Under the pieces are notes generated by a model that worked only from the letters and a program-made list of their open reading frames with translations, searched no databases and had not been told where the DNA came from. The position numbers and the translations under genes were made by a program. From Mariniblastus sp964414815 (GTDB taxonomy: Bacteria > Planctomycetota > Planctomycetia > Pirellulales > Pirellulaceae), in the NCBI GenBank assembly GCA_964414815.1, contig CAYPXY010000017.1, forward strand, positions 13,410-77,409: a stretch of 64,000 nucleotides of DNA, in the 5' to 3' direction. Shown here in pieces: positions 17,395 to 26,253 of this stretch; position 1 is the stretch's first letter; every line of letters starts with the position of its first letter.

Positions 17395-18549
17395 TCAGGT
17401 CCTGTTTCCAGGTTGCTTTCTGATACTCGAAAAATCGATTCGTTCAACCCACTTGGCCATTTCAGCATCCACTTGGGCGGCACATTCCCGATAGGTATTG
17501 ATCGGACCGCCGATCGGATCGGAAACATCACCACCATCGGTGCGTACCGTAAACGTACGATCCTCCAGCGACGGCCAATGATTCACCAGCGACCGGCGGT
17601 GGGTATCCGTCATCGTCAGTATCAGATCGGCATGCTGAGCCAAGCGCCCGGTGATGGGCTGGCTTTGGTGGTCTTCGATATAGAGTCCCATTTCCCGCAT
17701 CACCTCAATCGCTTGCGGTGCCGCCGGGCCACCCGGCATCGCGGACAGGCCAGCGGAGACGATTTGGACTCCGCGCTGGGCAAGCTCATCCATCGTACAG
17801 TTCAGTGCCGTTGCAAGCTGCTTTCTCATCAGCGCTTCCCCCATCGGACTGCGACAGGTATTGCCGGTACAGACCACCAGCACAAGATACCCGGCGAGTT
17901 GTTCCAGTGCGGTCTGATCGACAACGCCTTCCCGCAGTACCTGCCAGGAGTCATGCGATACATAGAGTACGGTCGAAGGCTGGCCAATCTTGCTCGGCCC
18001 ATCGTCGAGTACCAAATCAATTTGCTGGCCCAGCATTTCCATGGCTTCACGGCCACTTCGGGCTTCCGCCTGACCGCTGACATTGGCACTGGTCAGCAGG
18101 ATCGGCCCGGCGCAAAGCTGCATCAGTTGCAACACCTTTTCGTTGGCCGGAACCCGCAAGCCTACCCGTCCCTTCGGAGTCGTCAATTCGCGAACCATCG
18201 GACTCAGGCGATTGATCACACTGTCGCGGTGGCAACAATCCAGTACCAACGTCATCGGACCCGGCCAGCATCGCCGTGCCAGACGCCGTGCCAGCGGCGA
18301 CATATCCGGCACATAGTCCAGCGCTGCATCAAGACTGCGAATCGCAAACGTAAACGGTTTGTCGGGGTCGCGGCCCTTGATCTCGACCAGTCGCTCGACT
18401 GCCTCTGGAACCAGGGCACTGCAGGCCAGCCCGTAAACCGTCTCCGTCGGAAACGCAATGATCTTGCCCGACGAAAGAGCCGCGACGGCTTGCTGAATCA
18501 TGTCACGCGTATCTTCCGAATGCTGAAGATCAAAATAATTGGCTGACAT
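17395..18549 (-). CDS. fusion of TsaC/Sua5-type tRNA threonylcarbamoyladenylate synthase with YwlE-like low-molecular-weight phosphatase
   Basis: A 384-residue two-domain protein. Residues ~16-200 are a YrdC/Sua5 domain (FPTETVYGLAC, KGRDPDKPFTF, RCWPGPMTLVL, LLTSANVSG), which makes threonylcarbamoyl-AMP for t6A37 of tRNA. Residues ~220-375 are a low-molecular-weight phosphatase with P-loop VCTGNTCRSP (nucleophile Cys227) and the general-acid segment DVSDPIGG. Position 231 in the P-loop is Thr. In YwlE the matching Thr11 gives selectivity for phospho-arginine over phospho-tyrosine, so a protein-arginine phosphatase is the better guess. Separate genes for these two activities are adjacent in B. 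subtilis (ywlC, ywlE), followed by rpiB as here. Confidence 0.92.
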   Translation of the reverse strand: MSANYFDLQHSEDTRDMIQQAVAALSSGKIIAFPTETVYGLACSALVPEAVERLVEIKGRDPDKPFTFAIRSLDAALDYVPDMSPLARRLARRCWPGPMTLVLDCCHRDSVINRLSPMVRELTTPKGRVGLRVPANEKVLQLMQLCAGPILLTSANVSGQAEARSGREAMEMLGQQIDLVLDDGPSKIGQPSTVLYVSHDSWQVLREGVVDQTALEQLAGYLVLVVCTGNTCRSPMGEALMRKQLATALNCTMDELAQRGVQIVSAGLSAMPGGPAAPQAIEVMREMGLYIEDHQSQPITGRLAQHADLILTMTDTHRRSLVNHWPSLEDRTFTVRTDGGDVSDPIGGPINTYRECAAQVDAEMAKWVERIDFSSIRKQPGNRT

Positions 18550-18811
18550 TGAGGGAGGACGGCGTTTTGCCTTCGGCTGGCATGAGAGATGAAAATCGTC
18601 GGCGAGAATGTGTCACTATATCGGCGATCCTCGGCTGCGGTCAAGTAGATGAAAACCCTCGCGCCCCGATTCCTGCCCCAGATTCGTGGGTTGGGTGCAG
18701 CCGTCGCTCATTTGAGGTATGATGGTAGGGTCCACTCGCAGGCCGAAATCCGTTCTGTTGATTCCTCCCTTTCTCTATTTTCTCACCTCTCAACCAACGG
18801 CTGCAAACACC

Positions 18812-19789
18812 ATGGCGAATGAAAATTTCTGGATCGGAGTCGACCTTGGGGGGACAAAAATGTTGTGCGTCGTATTCAACGACCGCTTTGAACAGGTCGG
18901 ACGTGCCCGCAAGAAGACCAAGGGCAACGAAGGGATGGAAAACGGTCTCAAGCGAATCAACGACCTGATTTCAGAAGCCCTTTCGGACGCGAAACTGACT
19001 CCCCAACAGATCCAAGGGCTGGGAATCGGCTGCCCGGGACCGCTTGATTTCGAGAAGCGTGAGATTCGGATGGCACCCAACCTCGGCTGGAAGAATGCAC
19101 CGATTGCCAAGTCGATTGAAAAGCAGTTCGGTTTCCCCGTAACGATCGCCAACGATGTCGATGCCGGCGTCTTCGGAGAATACCTGTTCGGAGCGGGCAA
19201 GGACGCACGCTGCGTGGTCGGGATTTTTCCCGGGACCGGAATCGGAGGCGGCTGTGTTTACGAAGGGAAAATTTTGCGCGGGACCAACTGGAGCTGCATG
19301 GAAATCGGACACATTCCGCTGGTTCCCGAAGGCCATCTGGACGGCGCAGGCAATCCTGGTTCGCTCGAAGGAATGGCATCGCGCTTGTCCATTGCTGGCC
19401 TTGCTGCCCAGGCTTGCTATCGAGGCCAGGCGCCGAATTTGCTGGCGATCGCCGGAACCGACATTGCAAACATCCGCAGCGGCCAAATCGCGGAAGCCAT
19501 CCGAAAAGGTGACACCGCCATTCGCGAAATTGTCGAGCAGGCCAATCGCTACCTGGCAATGTCGGTCGTTACCATCGTCCACCTGTTTGGTCCGGATGTG
19601 ATCGTCTTCGGCGGAGGCCTGGTGGAAGAGCTGGACGAATACATGCTCGGCCCGATCGAGAAAATGGCTCGCAAGCGAATCCTTCCTTCCCTTCGCGATG
19701 TCTTCAAAATCTCCAAAGCCAAACTGGGAGACGATGCGGGAGTCAAGGGCGCCGCAGGACTGGCCAGACAATCGGTTCTTGGTGAATGA
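18812..19789 (+). CDS. ROK-family sugar kinase (glucokinase-like), zinc motif absent
   Basis: A 325-residue ROK protein with the phosphate-binding start IGVDLGGTKMLCVV, GIGCPGPLD, TIANDVDAGVFGEYLFGAG, PGTGIGGGCVYEG and the C-terminal ATP motif VIVFGGGLVEELDEYM. ROK kinases usually carry a CGCGxxGCxE zinc site. Here the equivalent stretch, HLDGAGNPGSLEG, has Asp, Ala and Ser in place of the three cysteines. The substrate is probably glucose or a related hexose, but this cannot be fixed from sequence. I chose ATG 18812 (MANENFWIG); the frame opens at 18719 with a hydrophobic leader unlike the family. Confidence 0.88.
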   Translation: MANENFWIGVDLGGTKMLCVVFNDRFEQVGRARKKTKGNEGMENGLKRINDLISEALSDAKLTPQQIQGLGIGCPGPLDFEKREIRMAPNLGWKNAPIAKSIEKQFGFPVTIANDVDAGVFGEYLFGAGKDARCVVGIFPGTGIGGGCVYEGKILRGTNWSCMEIGHIPLVPEGHLDGAGNPGSLEGMASRLSIAGLAAQACYRGQAPNLLAIAGTDIANIRSGQIAEAIRKGDTAIREIVEQANRYLAMSVVTIVHLFGPDVIVFGGGLVEELDEYMLGPIEKMARKRILPSLRDVFKISKAKLGDDAGVKGAAGLARQSVLGE

Positions 19790-20122
19790 TCAGCCCGCCT
19801 CTGGAAGGGGATTGCGTTTAGCCGCAAGCCGTCGGAAGGGCCGCAACAAAGTACTGCAATACCGAAATCGCCTAATCGGCCCTTCCAAAGGCTCGCGGTG
19901 CATCGGGTTGGAGGTATTTTATTGGGAGGCAAGTTGATTGCGGAGGCTGCACTCTACCGGCGCGCCTGCGCCGACCACCTCTCGATTTTCCTGCATCCAT
20001 CATTGGCGAATCGGCTACGTAAGGTAACGGCAAACCACTTGAGGTCGCCTTCGGCTTGCGGCTAAACGTGCGATCGCACCGTGAACCGCTACATGGAGGT
20101 CAAGTAAAAAGAGGTGTTGCCT
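19790..20122. repeat. intergenic region with a long-spaced 17-bp inverted repeat
   Basis: No gene is seen. CGTTTAGCCGCAAGCCG at 19815-19831 is matched exactly by its reverse complement at 20052-20068, about 220 nt apart. A related piece (GCTAAACG near 2633, then TTGCCGCAAGC) occurs upstream of the FAD/Fe-S gene, so this is a dispersed family. The interval separates two convergent genes. Confidence 0.65.
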
Positions 20123-21433
20123 TCATTCGTGAACGGTTCCGCCGTTTCGGACGTCGACAAACCGTTTGCCCTTACCTTCAAATCGGGGCAGCGAGCCAAT
20201 CGGCACGGTGGTGACATCGACCCTCAGTCCGATACGAACCTGAAGTTCTTCCTCGACACGAATCGGATTCTCCAGTCGGTCTTCGATTTCGATTCGCAAC
20301 TGATCGAGTGATCCGTCCTTCAATGCCGTCATGCGGTATTCGATGATCTCGGGAAAGCCTCGCAAAATTCGTTCAATCGCACTGGGATAGACGTTGACGC
20401 CGCGAATGATCATCATGTCATCCGTTCGGCCCAGGACTCCGCCCAAGAGCAGAACATACCTGCATTCCTGATCGTCGTTCCAGGTCGGGCGCACCAAGTC
20501 GCCTGTCCGATAACGGATCACGGGGCTTCCGTATCTCCCCAGCGTCGTCAACACCAGTTCCGACAACTCGCCTTCATCCGCCGGACTGCCCGTTTCGACG
20601 GAAATAAACTCTGCGATGAATTCGGCTTCGTTGATGTAAACACCGCGCCGTGCCGGATCGGCAAACCCCCATGGACCGACTTCGCTTGCACCGGCGTGGT
20701 CGTATACCAGGGCGCTCCAGGCACTTTCGATCGACTGGCGAATTTCAGGAGACGACCCGCCCGGTTCACCCGCCACGATGATGGCTCTCACCGGAAGCTC
20801 AGGAAGATTGATCTGATGCTCTTCGGCAATTTCCGCCAGATGCAATGCATAGCTGGGGGTACAGAACACGATCGTTGCTTCGATCTCGCGGATCAGTTCG
20901 ATCCGCGCCAGCGACTTCATGGCGCCTGCCGGGGCGACCAGGCAATGACGCTCAAGCACGGCGTCGAATGCACTCCAGAATCCGATAAAGGGGCCAAAGC
21001 TGAACGCCATCATCACACGATCCGCCGGTTGCACATGGGCGGCGTCGAGAACCGGTTGCCAAGCCTCGAGCCACCACTGCCAGTCGCTCGGTGTGTCCAG
21101 CACGTTCAACGGACGGCCCTTGGTCCCCGAGGTGCGATGAAAACGGTTATAGCGATCCATCGACCACGTTCGGTTTTTGGCAAATCCGTCGCTCGATTGA
21201 TCGCCGAGCAGTTCGTGTTTGAAGGTGTACGGCAAGTCCGCCAGTTGATTGAGCGATTCAAGCTGTAATTTCGAAACACCTAATTTCTGGGCATAGAACT
21301 GATTGGCGGGCAACACTTCAGCCAACAAGGCGTTGAATTTACCCAACTGGATCTCATCAAGCTGGTCGGCATCAAGCTGCTGGGTTTTGTGGCGATGCAA
21401 AAGGGTGCTACGTTGCCAATAGTTCGGTTTCAT
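20123..21433 (-). CDS. phenylacetate-CoA ligase-like AMP-forming enzyme (PaaK family)
   Basis: Adenylate-forming CoA ligase of the PaaK type, about 436 residues. Visible motifs are the phosphate loop RTSGTKGRP, the A5-like DHAGASEVGPWGFAD, YRTGDLVRP, and the hinge/C-terminal lid region GRTDDMMIIRGVNVYPSAIE, followed by the ferredoxin-like lid. PaaK relatives activate aryl carboxylic acids. No phenylacetate catabolic genes are nearby, so the substrate is open. I use the ATG at 21433 (MKPNYWQ), with GGAG 12 nt upstream; ATG 21451 and a longer frame to 21463 are alternatives. It is a lone minus-strand gene between repeat-bearing intergenic regions. Confidence 0.85.
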   Translation of the reverse strand: MKPNYWQRSTLLHRHKTQQLDADQLDEIQLGKFNALLAEVLPANQFYAQKLGVSKLQLESLNQLADLPYTFKHELLGDQSSDGFAKNRTWSMDRYNRFHRTSGTKGRPLNVLDTPSDWQWWLEAWQPVLDAAHVQPADRVMMAFSFGPFIGFWSAFDAVLERHCLVAPAGAMKSLARIELIREIEATIVFCTPSYALHLAEIAEEHQINLPELPVRAIIVAGEPGGSSPEIRQSIESAWSALVYDHAGASEVGPWGFADPARRGVYINEAEFIAEFISVETGSPADEGELSELVLTTLGRYGSPVIRYRTGDLVRPTWNDDQECRYVLLLGGVLGRTDDMMIIRGVNVYPSAIERILRGFPEIIEYRMTALKDGSLDQLRIEIEDRLENPIRVEEELQVRIGLRVDVTTVPIGSLPRFEGKGKRFVDVRNGGTVHE

Positions 21434-21513
21434 GCTTGAATAATACTCCATCGTCCAGAGCATCGCCAGATTGGATGACTCAAGGCAAACCGGAAGGAGT
21501 CGAGAGCCTTACG

Positions 21514-21606
21514 GGTGTAGGGTGTGTGAAGCGGTCGGCGCCACGCATGTCGATTTTCAATGAAAAAACAGTATTATGGTATTCCAGCCACCCTTTGAGT
21601 GATCGA
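21514..21606. repeat. copy 1 of a ~93-bp dispersed repeat
   Basis: This stretch aligns by eye with 30493-30586: AGGGTGTGTG, GCGGTCGGCG, CGATTTTCAATGA, AACAGTATTAT, TATTCCAGC and GTGATCGACC are shared in the same order. On the minus strand both copies are open in the same frame (..GRS..LEY.NTVFSLKI..). It lies between the PaaK-like gene and the glycosylase gene. Confidence 0.7.
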
Positions 21607-21667
21607 CCTCGCAACCCTGAACATTGCGTGTACTGCCACAAAACATCAGCCACCCTATAACACATCC

Positions 21668-22312
21668 ATGCCGTTTACCGCTAACCACGTCAAAGCCGCC
21701 CGACTGCATTTACAGAAATCCGATCCCGTGATGAAGCGGTTGCTCAAAGCCCACGGCCCGTTTACGGCCAAAGCCAGAATGGATCGATTTGGAACCCTGG
21801 TCGATTCGATTGTGTCGCAGCAGATTTCAACGGCTGCTGCCAAAACCATTCGCGGGCGACTGAAAGACGCAGCCACCCATCGAGCCAACTTGTTGGGGCT
21901 GACCGGACGCGAAGAATTTATCCCGGCGGCCATCCTGGATTTCGAACTGGATGAACTGCGTGAACTAGGGGTCTCCCGTCAGAAAGGAACCTATTTGCTG
22001 GACCTGGCGGAAAAAGTCCACAACGGTTCGGTGGACCTCAAGTCGATTTCCCGCAAATCGAATGCGGACGTTATTGCCGAGCTGACGCAGATCAAGGGAA
22101 TCGGTCGCTGGACGGCAGAAATGTTCTTGATGTTCTCACTCGCTCGGCTGGATATCTGGCCGGTGGGCGATCTCGGTTTGCGAAACGCCGTTGAGCGACA
22201 ATATGAACTGGAAGAACACCCCAACGCAAAGCACATGGACCAAGTCGCGGAACCGTGGCGGCAGTACGCCACCATCGCAAGCTGGTATCTCTGGCGAAGT
22301 CTGGAGTCATAA
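21668..22312 (+). CDS. DNA-3-methyladenine glycosylase II-like (HhH-GPD) protein
   Basis: Base-excision repair glycosylase of the helix-hairpin-helix/GPD superfamily, 214 residues. The hairpin ELTQIKGIGRWTAEMFLMF is followed by the catalytic Asp in LDIWPVGDLGLRNAV. The N-terminal part, RFGTLVDSIVSQQIS, matches AlkA-type enzymes. No C-terminal Fe-S cysteines are seen, so it is the AlkA-like rather than Nth/MutY type. I chose ATG 21668 (MPFTANHV); the frame extends upstream to 21599 through repeat-derived DNA. The gene ends 9 nt before ribF. Confidence 0.9.
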   Translation: MPFTANHVKAARLHLQKSDPVMKRLLKAHGPFTAKARMDRFGTLVDSIVSQQISTAAAKTIRGRLKDAATHRANLLGLTGREEFIPAAILDFELDELRELGVSRQKGTYLLDLAEKVHNGSVDLKSISRKSNADVIAELTQIKGIGRWTAEMFLMFSLARLDIWPVGDLGLRNAVERQYELEEHPNAKHMDQVAEPWRQYATIASWYLWRSLES

Positions 22313-22321
22313 TTCAAAATC

Positions 22322-23248
22322 ATGCAGTTATATCGAAAACTGGCCGACCTTCCGGATTCTCTTCGCGGCGGCGCGATCACCATTGGCAACTTTGACGGCG
22401 TGCATCGTGGCCATGAGTCCCTGGTCCATGTACTCAATCATCATGCGGAACGGCTCGGCGGCGCGTCCATTGTTTTCACGTTTGATCCGCATCCGGTCCG
22501 GATTCTTCGGCCCGATCAGTGCCCGCCCCCGCTGACCTGGACCGACCGCAAAGCCGATCTGTTGGCTGAGTTGGGAGTCGATGCCGTCGTTGCCTTTCCG
22601 ACCAACCTGGAATTGTTGTCTTTGTCGTATCGTGATTTTTTTCAGCAGATTGTCGTCGATCAAATCGGTGCCAAGGCAATGGTGGAAGGGCCCAATTTTT
22701 ATTTCGGGCGCAAGCGAAGAGGCGACACGGAAAAACTAGCAGAGCTTTGCACGGAATTTAAAATCGAATTGAGCATCGTCGAGCCGTTAAAAACGGGCGA
22801 CCAGTTTATCTCCAGCAGCCACATTCGCGAACGGATTAAAGCCGGCGACGTCGAGCAAGCCTCAAGCATGTTGACGCACCCGTATCGTATTCGCGGCATG
22901 GTCACGCACGGTGCATCGCGTGGCACCACGATTGGATTTCCGACCGCCAATCTGGACGCAATTGACACGCTCATTCCGGCACCCGGTGTCTACGCAGGTC
23001 GCACCTACGTGGACGGTCGCAGCCACTGGTCCGCAATCAACATCGGCCCGAACCCTACCTTTCGCGAACACATTTTGAAGGTTGAGTCGCACCTGCTCGA
23101 TTTCGAAGGTTCGCTGTACGGGCAACCGGTTGAAGTCGATTTCGTCGCCCGATTGAGAGAGATTCAGAAATTCGAGTCCACAGCGGAGTTGATAGAACAG
23201 TTAAAGCAGGATGTGATACAAACGAGAAAGTTGTTCCGAGGGATTTGA
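22322..23248 (+). CDS. ribF: bifunctional riboflavin kinase / FAD synthetase
   Basis: Makes FMN and then FAD from riboflavin. The N-terminal adenylyltransferase domain has TIGNFDGVHRGHESLV near residue 20 and the FSSSHIRERI-like segment (QFISSSHIRERIKAG) near 160. The C-terminal riboflavin kinase domain has GMVTHGASRGTTIGFPTANL near 193 and VESHLLDFEGSLYG with the catalytic region. Length (308) is typical. It follows the glycosylase gene by 9 nt and converges on the cardiolipin synthase gene 10 nt away. Confidence 0.96.
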   Translation: MQLYRKLADLPDSLRGGAITIGNFDGVHRGHESLVHVLNHHAERLGGASIVFTFDPHPVRILRPDQCPPPLTWTDRKADLLAELGVDAVVAFPTNLELLSLSYRDFFQQIVVDQIGAKAMVEGPNFYFGRKRRGDTEKLAELCTEFKIELSIVEPLKTGDQFISSSHIRERIKAGDVEQASSMLTHPYRIRGMVTHGASRGTTIGFPTANLDAIDTLIPAPGVYAGRTYVDGRSHWSAINIGPNPTFREHILKVESHLLDFEGSLYGQPVEVDFVARLREIQKFESTAELIEQLKQDVIQTRKLFRGI

Positions 23249-23258
23249 TTCAGGACGC

Positions 23259-24749
23259 CTACAGCAGCGGTCCAAACAATTGCGCGGTGTTCTCGATGAA
23301 TCGGATAAAGCCCGATCGTTGTTGCCAGACTTGCTCGTTCATCCATTCAGATTGAACCAGATACGACTCCTGCAACTGGCGAAGCTGTCGGGTGAAGGCC
23401 ACATCGTGGACGAGCAACGTGATCTCGAAATTCAATCGCAGACTGCGAGGGTCCATATTCAGCGATCCGAACAAACTGGTTCGACCATCGATCGTGACGC
23501 TCTTGGTATGAAGCAATCCGCCGTCAAAAAGGGCAATCTGAACACCTGCGGCCAGCAATTGACCTTTGAAAGCCCGACTGGCGTACCGTACCAGAATCGA
23601 ATCAACCTTGGCTGGCAAAATCACAATCGTCCGGACTCCCCGCTGGGCGGCTGAGGCAAGCGCCATAAAGAGAGCTTCACTGGGAACGAAGTAGGGAGAC
23701 GTAATCACAAGTTCCACTTGAGCACTATAGATGGCCGTAATCAGAAGCTGTTCGATCGCTTCGACGGAGAATGCTGGCCCGGAAGGTAGAACTTGAACGA
23801 TACTGCTGCCCGTTTGCTCATTAACCTGGTCGCCTGTCAGATCGGGAAGATCCCCGCTTTCGGAAAAGCCTTCGATATGCCAATCGGATTGAAAGGTGAT
23901 CGCCAGAGCTTCTACCGCAGGCCCGCGAACGCGCACCATCGCGTCCACCCATTGACCGACTCCTGCATTTTGCTTGAAGTATCGCGGGTCGACCAAATTC
24001 AAACTGCCCGTCCAGGCGACTTGGTCGTCGATCATTACAATTTTTCGATGCATCCGCAAATCAAACCTTACCAACGGCAGCCGCCACAATCTTCCGGGCA
24101 GCGCTTCGCGAATTCGCGCACCGGCGGCTCGTAACCGCTGGGCGTCAGGACTGCGCAGAAACCGCCGACTTCCCAGTGAATCGACCAGAATGCGACAATC
24201 CACTCCGCGTGAACAAGCTCGTTCCACGGCGGCAATGACGTCGTCACTTCGTCCCCCAGGGTTCCAGATATAGAACTGCAAATCGCAGTTGATGGTGGCG
24301 GAATCGATGTCGGCGATCAGCCGGTCAAAAATATCCTGCCAGGATCCCAACAATTCCAGCTCGTTTCCGGGCAGCGGCGGAACATGGAGCGTCGTACGTC
24401 CGGCCTGCGAGAGTTGCTCACACATCACATCAAACCGGCTCCAGTCAATTTCCTTTCCCAACGGATCGAGCGCATGCAACCGCTCTGTGATGGAACCCGA
24501 CAATCGCTCGATTCGGCGTGCGCGAGCCACGCCCAAACGAAGCTCACCAATCAACAGATAAAGGAGCGGGCCAAGAATGGGCAATCCCAGAATCACCATC
24601 ACCCAGGCAAGCGTTGCTCCGACTCCGTAACGGCTCATGATGACACGAACCGACAGAAAAATCTGGATTCCAATATGCAGCAGTACAGAGGCCGTCCCCC
24701 AAAAGAGAGCGCCAAATTCATGCAGGATGCTCAATCGCTCAGCCATCAT
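23259..24749 (-). CDS. cardiolipin synthase (phospholipase D family)
   Basis: Membrane enzyme that condenses phosphatidylglycerol units to cardiolipin. It has two N-terminal membrane spans (ALFWGTASVLLHIGIQIFL and LAWVMVILGLPILGPLLYLL), then two HKD catalytic motifs: HRKIVMIDDQVAWTGSLNL near residue 230 and HTKSVTIDGRTSLFGSLNMD near 405. The protein is about 496 residues, normal for ClsA-type enzymes. The start is one of two consecutive ATGs at 24749 and 24746. Both overlap the end of the upstream LpxH-like gene by about 8-11 nt, so the two genes are coupled; both act on membrane lipids. The frame itself opens further up, at 24782. Confidence 0.93.
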   Translation of the reverse strand: MMAERLSILHEFGALFWGTASVLLHIGIQIFLSVRVIMSRYGVGATLAWVMVILGLPILGPLLYLLIGELRLGVARARRIERLSGSITERLHALDPLGKEIDWSRFDVMCEQLSQAGRTTLHVPPLPGNELELLGSWQDIFDRLIADIDSATINCDLQFYIWNPGGRSDDVIAAVERACSRGVDCRILVDSLGSRRFLRSPDAQRLRAAGARIREALPGRLWRLPLVRFDLRMHRKIVMIDDQVAWTGSLNLVDPRYFKQNAGVGQWVDAMVRVRGPAVEALAITFQSDWHIEGFSESGDLPDLTGDQVNEQTGSSIVQVLPSGPAFSVEAIEQLLITAIYSAQVELVITSPYFVPSEALFMALASAAQRGVRTIVILPAKVDSILVRYASRAFKGQLLAAGVQIALFDGGLLHTKSVTIDGRTSLFGSLNMDPRSLRLNFEITLLVHDVAFTRQLRQLQESYLVQSEWMNEQVWQQRSGFIRFIENTAQLFGPLL

Positions 24750-25497
24750 CGGTTTTATCAGGGTGAGACAATTGGGCGTCAATCATTTCAAACGGCAGAC
24801 CTTTGATCGCGGCTCCCGGATTGTGGAACCGCATTCCTCCATAGGGTACATCAATGAGTCTGCGATGAGTATGCCCAAAGTATACTTTTTCGATTCCGGC
24901 GGAGGCTCCCAAATCGTGGGCGTTAAGATAGTGCGTTAATCGGCGGAGGACACTTTTCCTGGGCTTGGCGAACTGGACTAAAACGCGGTGCAATCGGGCA
25001 CGGACGGCGGCATCGTAAAGCGTATGAGAAAACTGCTTGGGATCGCGCCGACTTTCACCCGCTTTCCGCCGCGCATCGAGAACCTCATGATGAACTTCGC
25101 CGTCACGAATCGGACGGTCCACGATATCGCCATGCAAGAAGATGCTATTGTCGATTCGCAATAGGTGGCGATGCCACACGAATTGAGGCATCTGTTCCGA
25201 GAGCCGTTGCAACCGCTCAACAAAATCCGGATGCGAGTCATGATTTCCCAGCAAATAGTAGTAACGAGCGGCTGTATTTTGTTCGATCAGCCGCTCGAGC
25301 CAGTGGACACTTTGCCCCATCGCGTCTATTAATGAAAGTTGCGAACGCCAGCGAAAGTCAAAAATATCGCCTCCCAGCACAACCGTGTGAGCTTGCCGGG
25401 AAGCGCGATGAATTGCCTTTTCCATTTCCGGAGCGGAAGAACGCCGTGCCAGCAAATGCAGATCGGACAGAAACCAGGACTTTGAATCTTGTGGCAT
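24739..25497 (-). CDS. LpxH-like UDP-2,3-diacylglucosamine diphosphatase / metallophosphoesterase
   Basis: Calcineurin-like phosphoesterase with the LpxH motif set: FLSDLHL at the N-terminus, GGDIFDF near 40, LLGNHDSHPDF near 83, FLHGDIVD near 114 and FGHTHRR near 210. LpxH cleaves UDP-diacylglucosamine in lipid A synthesis, which fits the Gram-negative-type envelope of planctomycetes and the polysaccharide locus later in the window. Length (252) is close to LpxH. LpxH and related LpxG-like or general phosphoesterases cannot be separated with certainty here. It is coupled to the cardiolipin synthase gene. Confidence 0.82.
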   Translation of the reverse strand: MPQDSKSWFLSDLHLLARRSSAPEMEKAIHRASRQAHTVVLGGDIFDFRWRSQLSLIDAMGQSVHWLERLIEQNTAARYYYLLGNHDSHPDFVERLQRLSEQMPQFVWHRHLLRIDNSIFLHGDIVDRPIRDGEVHHEVLDARRKAGESRRDPKQFSHTLYDAAVRARLHRVLVQFAKPRKSVLRRLTHYLNAHDLGASAGIEKVYFGHTHRRLIDVPYGGMRFHNPGAAIKGLPFEMIDAQLSHPDKTDDG

Positions 25498-25725
25498 AGA
25501 AGTATTTTTCGGCTTTCAAACAGTGAAACCTAATTCTACCCGGGGCGGTTGCAAAGTCAGTAGCCGTTCACGACAGTCAGATACGTTAGCGATCGCAGAA
25601 CCATTGCCCTCCATGGCATTGGCTGAAACTGTGAAATAGTCAATGATTTTCAGTGCGCTGAACCGTTGAGGAAACTTGTTCTACAATATCCCGTGAACGG
25701 TTATGCAACTCCAGGGATTTTTCTG
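25498..25725. other. divergent intergenic region, no gene seen
   Basis: The 228 nt separate two divergent genes (the LpxH-like gene and a small membrane protein gene) and must hold promoters for both. I see no convincing promoter pair, RNA or repeat. Confidence 0.5.
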
Positions 25726-26202
25726 ATGCCCGACATTTTGAATTCGATTTTGCAGTGGGCCTGGATTGTGGTTCCGGTCAGCATGGTGATGTTTGTCGGC
25801 ACTCTTTTTCTGATTCCGATACTCCTCATTCGACTCCCCGCCGATTACTTTATCTCGGATTCCGTGAGAGGCTGGCATGGCCGACATCCACGGGTCCATT
25901 GGACATGGGTCATTGGCAAAAACCTGATTGGAATGATTCTGCTTGGATCGGGAATTGCGATGTTGGTGCTGCCTGGCCAGGGATTATTAACGATCTTGTT
26001 GGGAATTGTTTTGATGGATTTTCCAGGGAAACGACGACTCGAGCGACGGCTGATTCAATATAAGCCGCTGAGCCAGTCCGCAAACTGGCTCCGCCGACGT
26101 TATGATCGGCCTCCGTTTGAACTGGAGAAAAACGGAGATGGCAACGTCGGAGGCGCCGGAGGTAAGGGGATTGCAGATTCAAGACCGAACATTGACAATT
26201 GA
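25726..26202 (+). CDS. small membrane protein, PGPGW-like family
   Basis: A 158-residue protein with an N-terminal membrane span (ILQWAWIVVPVSMVMFVGTLFLI) and a second hydrophobic region (LIGMILLGSGIAMLVLPGQGLLTILLG). The second region contains the LPGQGLLTILLG...FPGK pattern like the PGPGW family of putative membrane proteins. The tail is basic and then glycine-rich. Function is unknown. I chose ATG 25726 (MPDILNSIL) over the TTG that opens the frame at 25666. Short degenerate repeats (CTGACAAC) fill the space before nrnA. Confidence 0.7.
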   Translation: MPDILNSILQWAWIVVPVSMVMFVGTLFLIPILLIRLPADYFISDSVRGWHGRHPRVHWTWVIGKNLIGMILLGSGIAMLVLPGQGLLTILLGIVLMDFPGKRRLERRLIQYKPLSQSANWLRRRYDRPPFELEKNGDGNVGGAGGKGIADSRPNIDN

Positions 26203-26253
26203 ATCTGACGATACGACACAACTGACAACCCACCACTGACAACGAACAAAAAA

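Noticed and set aside
17266..18546. A 426-codon open frame on the plus strand
   Set aside because: It is antisense to rpiB and to the TsaC/phosphatase fusion, which have clear motifs. Its translation is rich in His, Arg and Gln without a recognisable domain.
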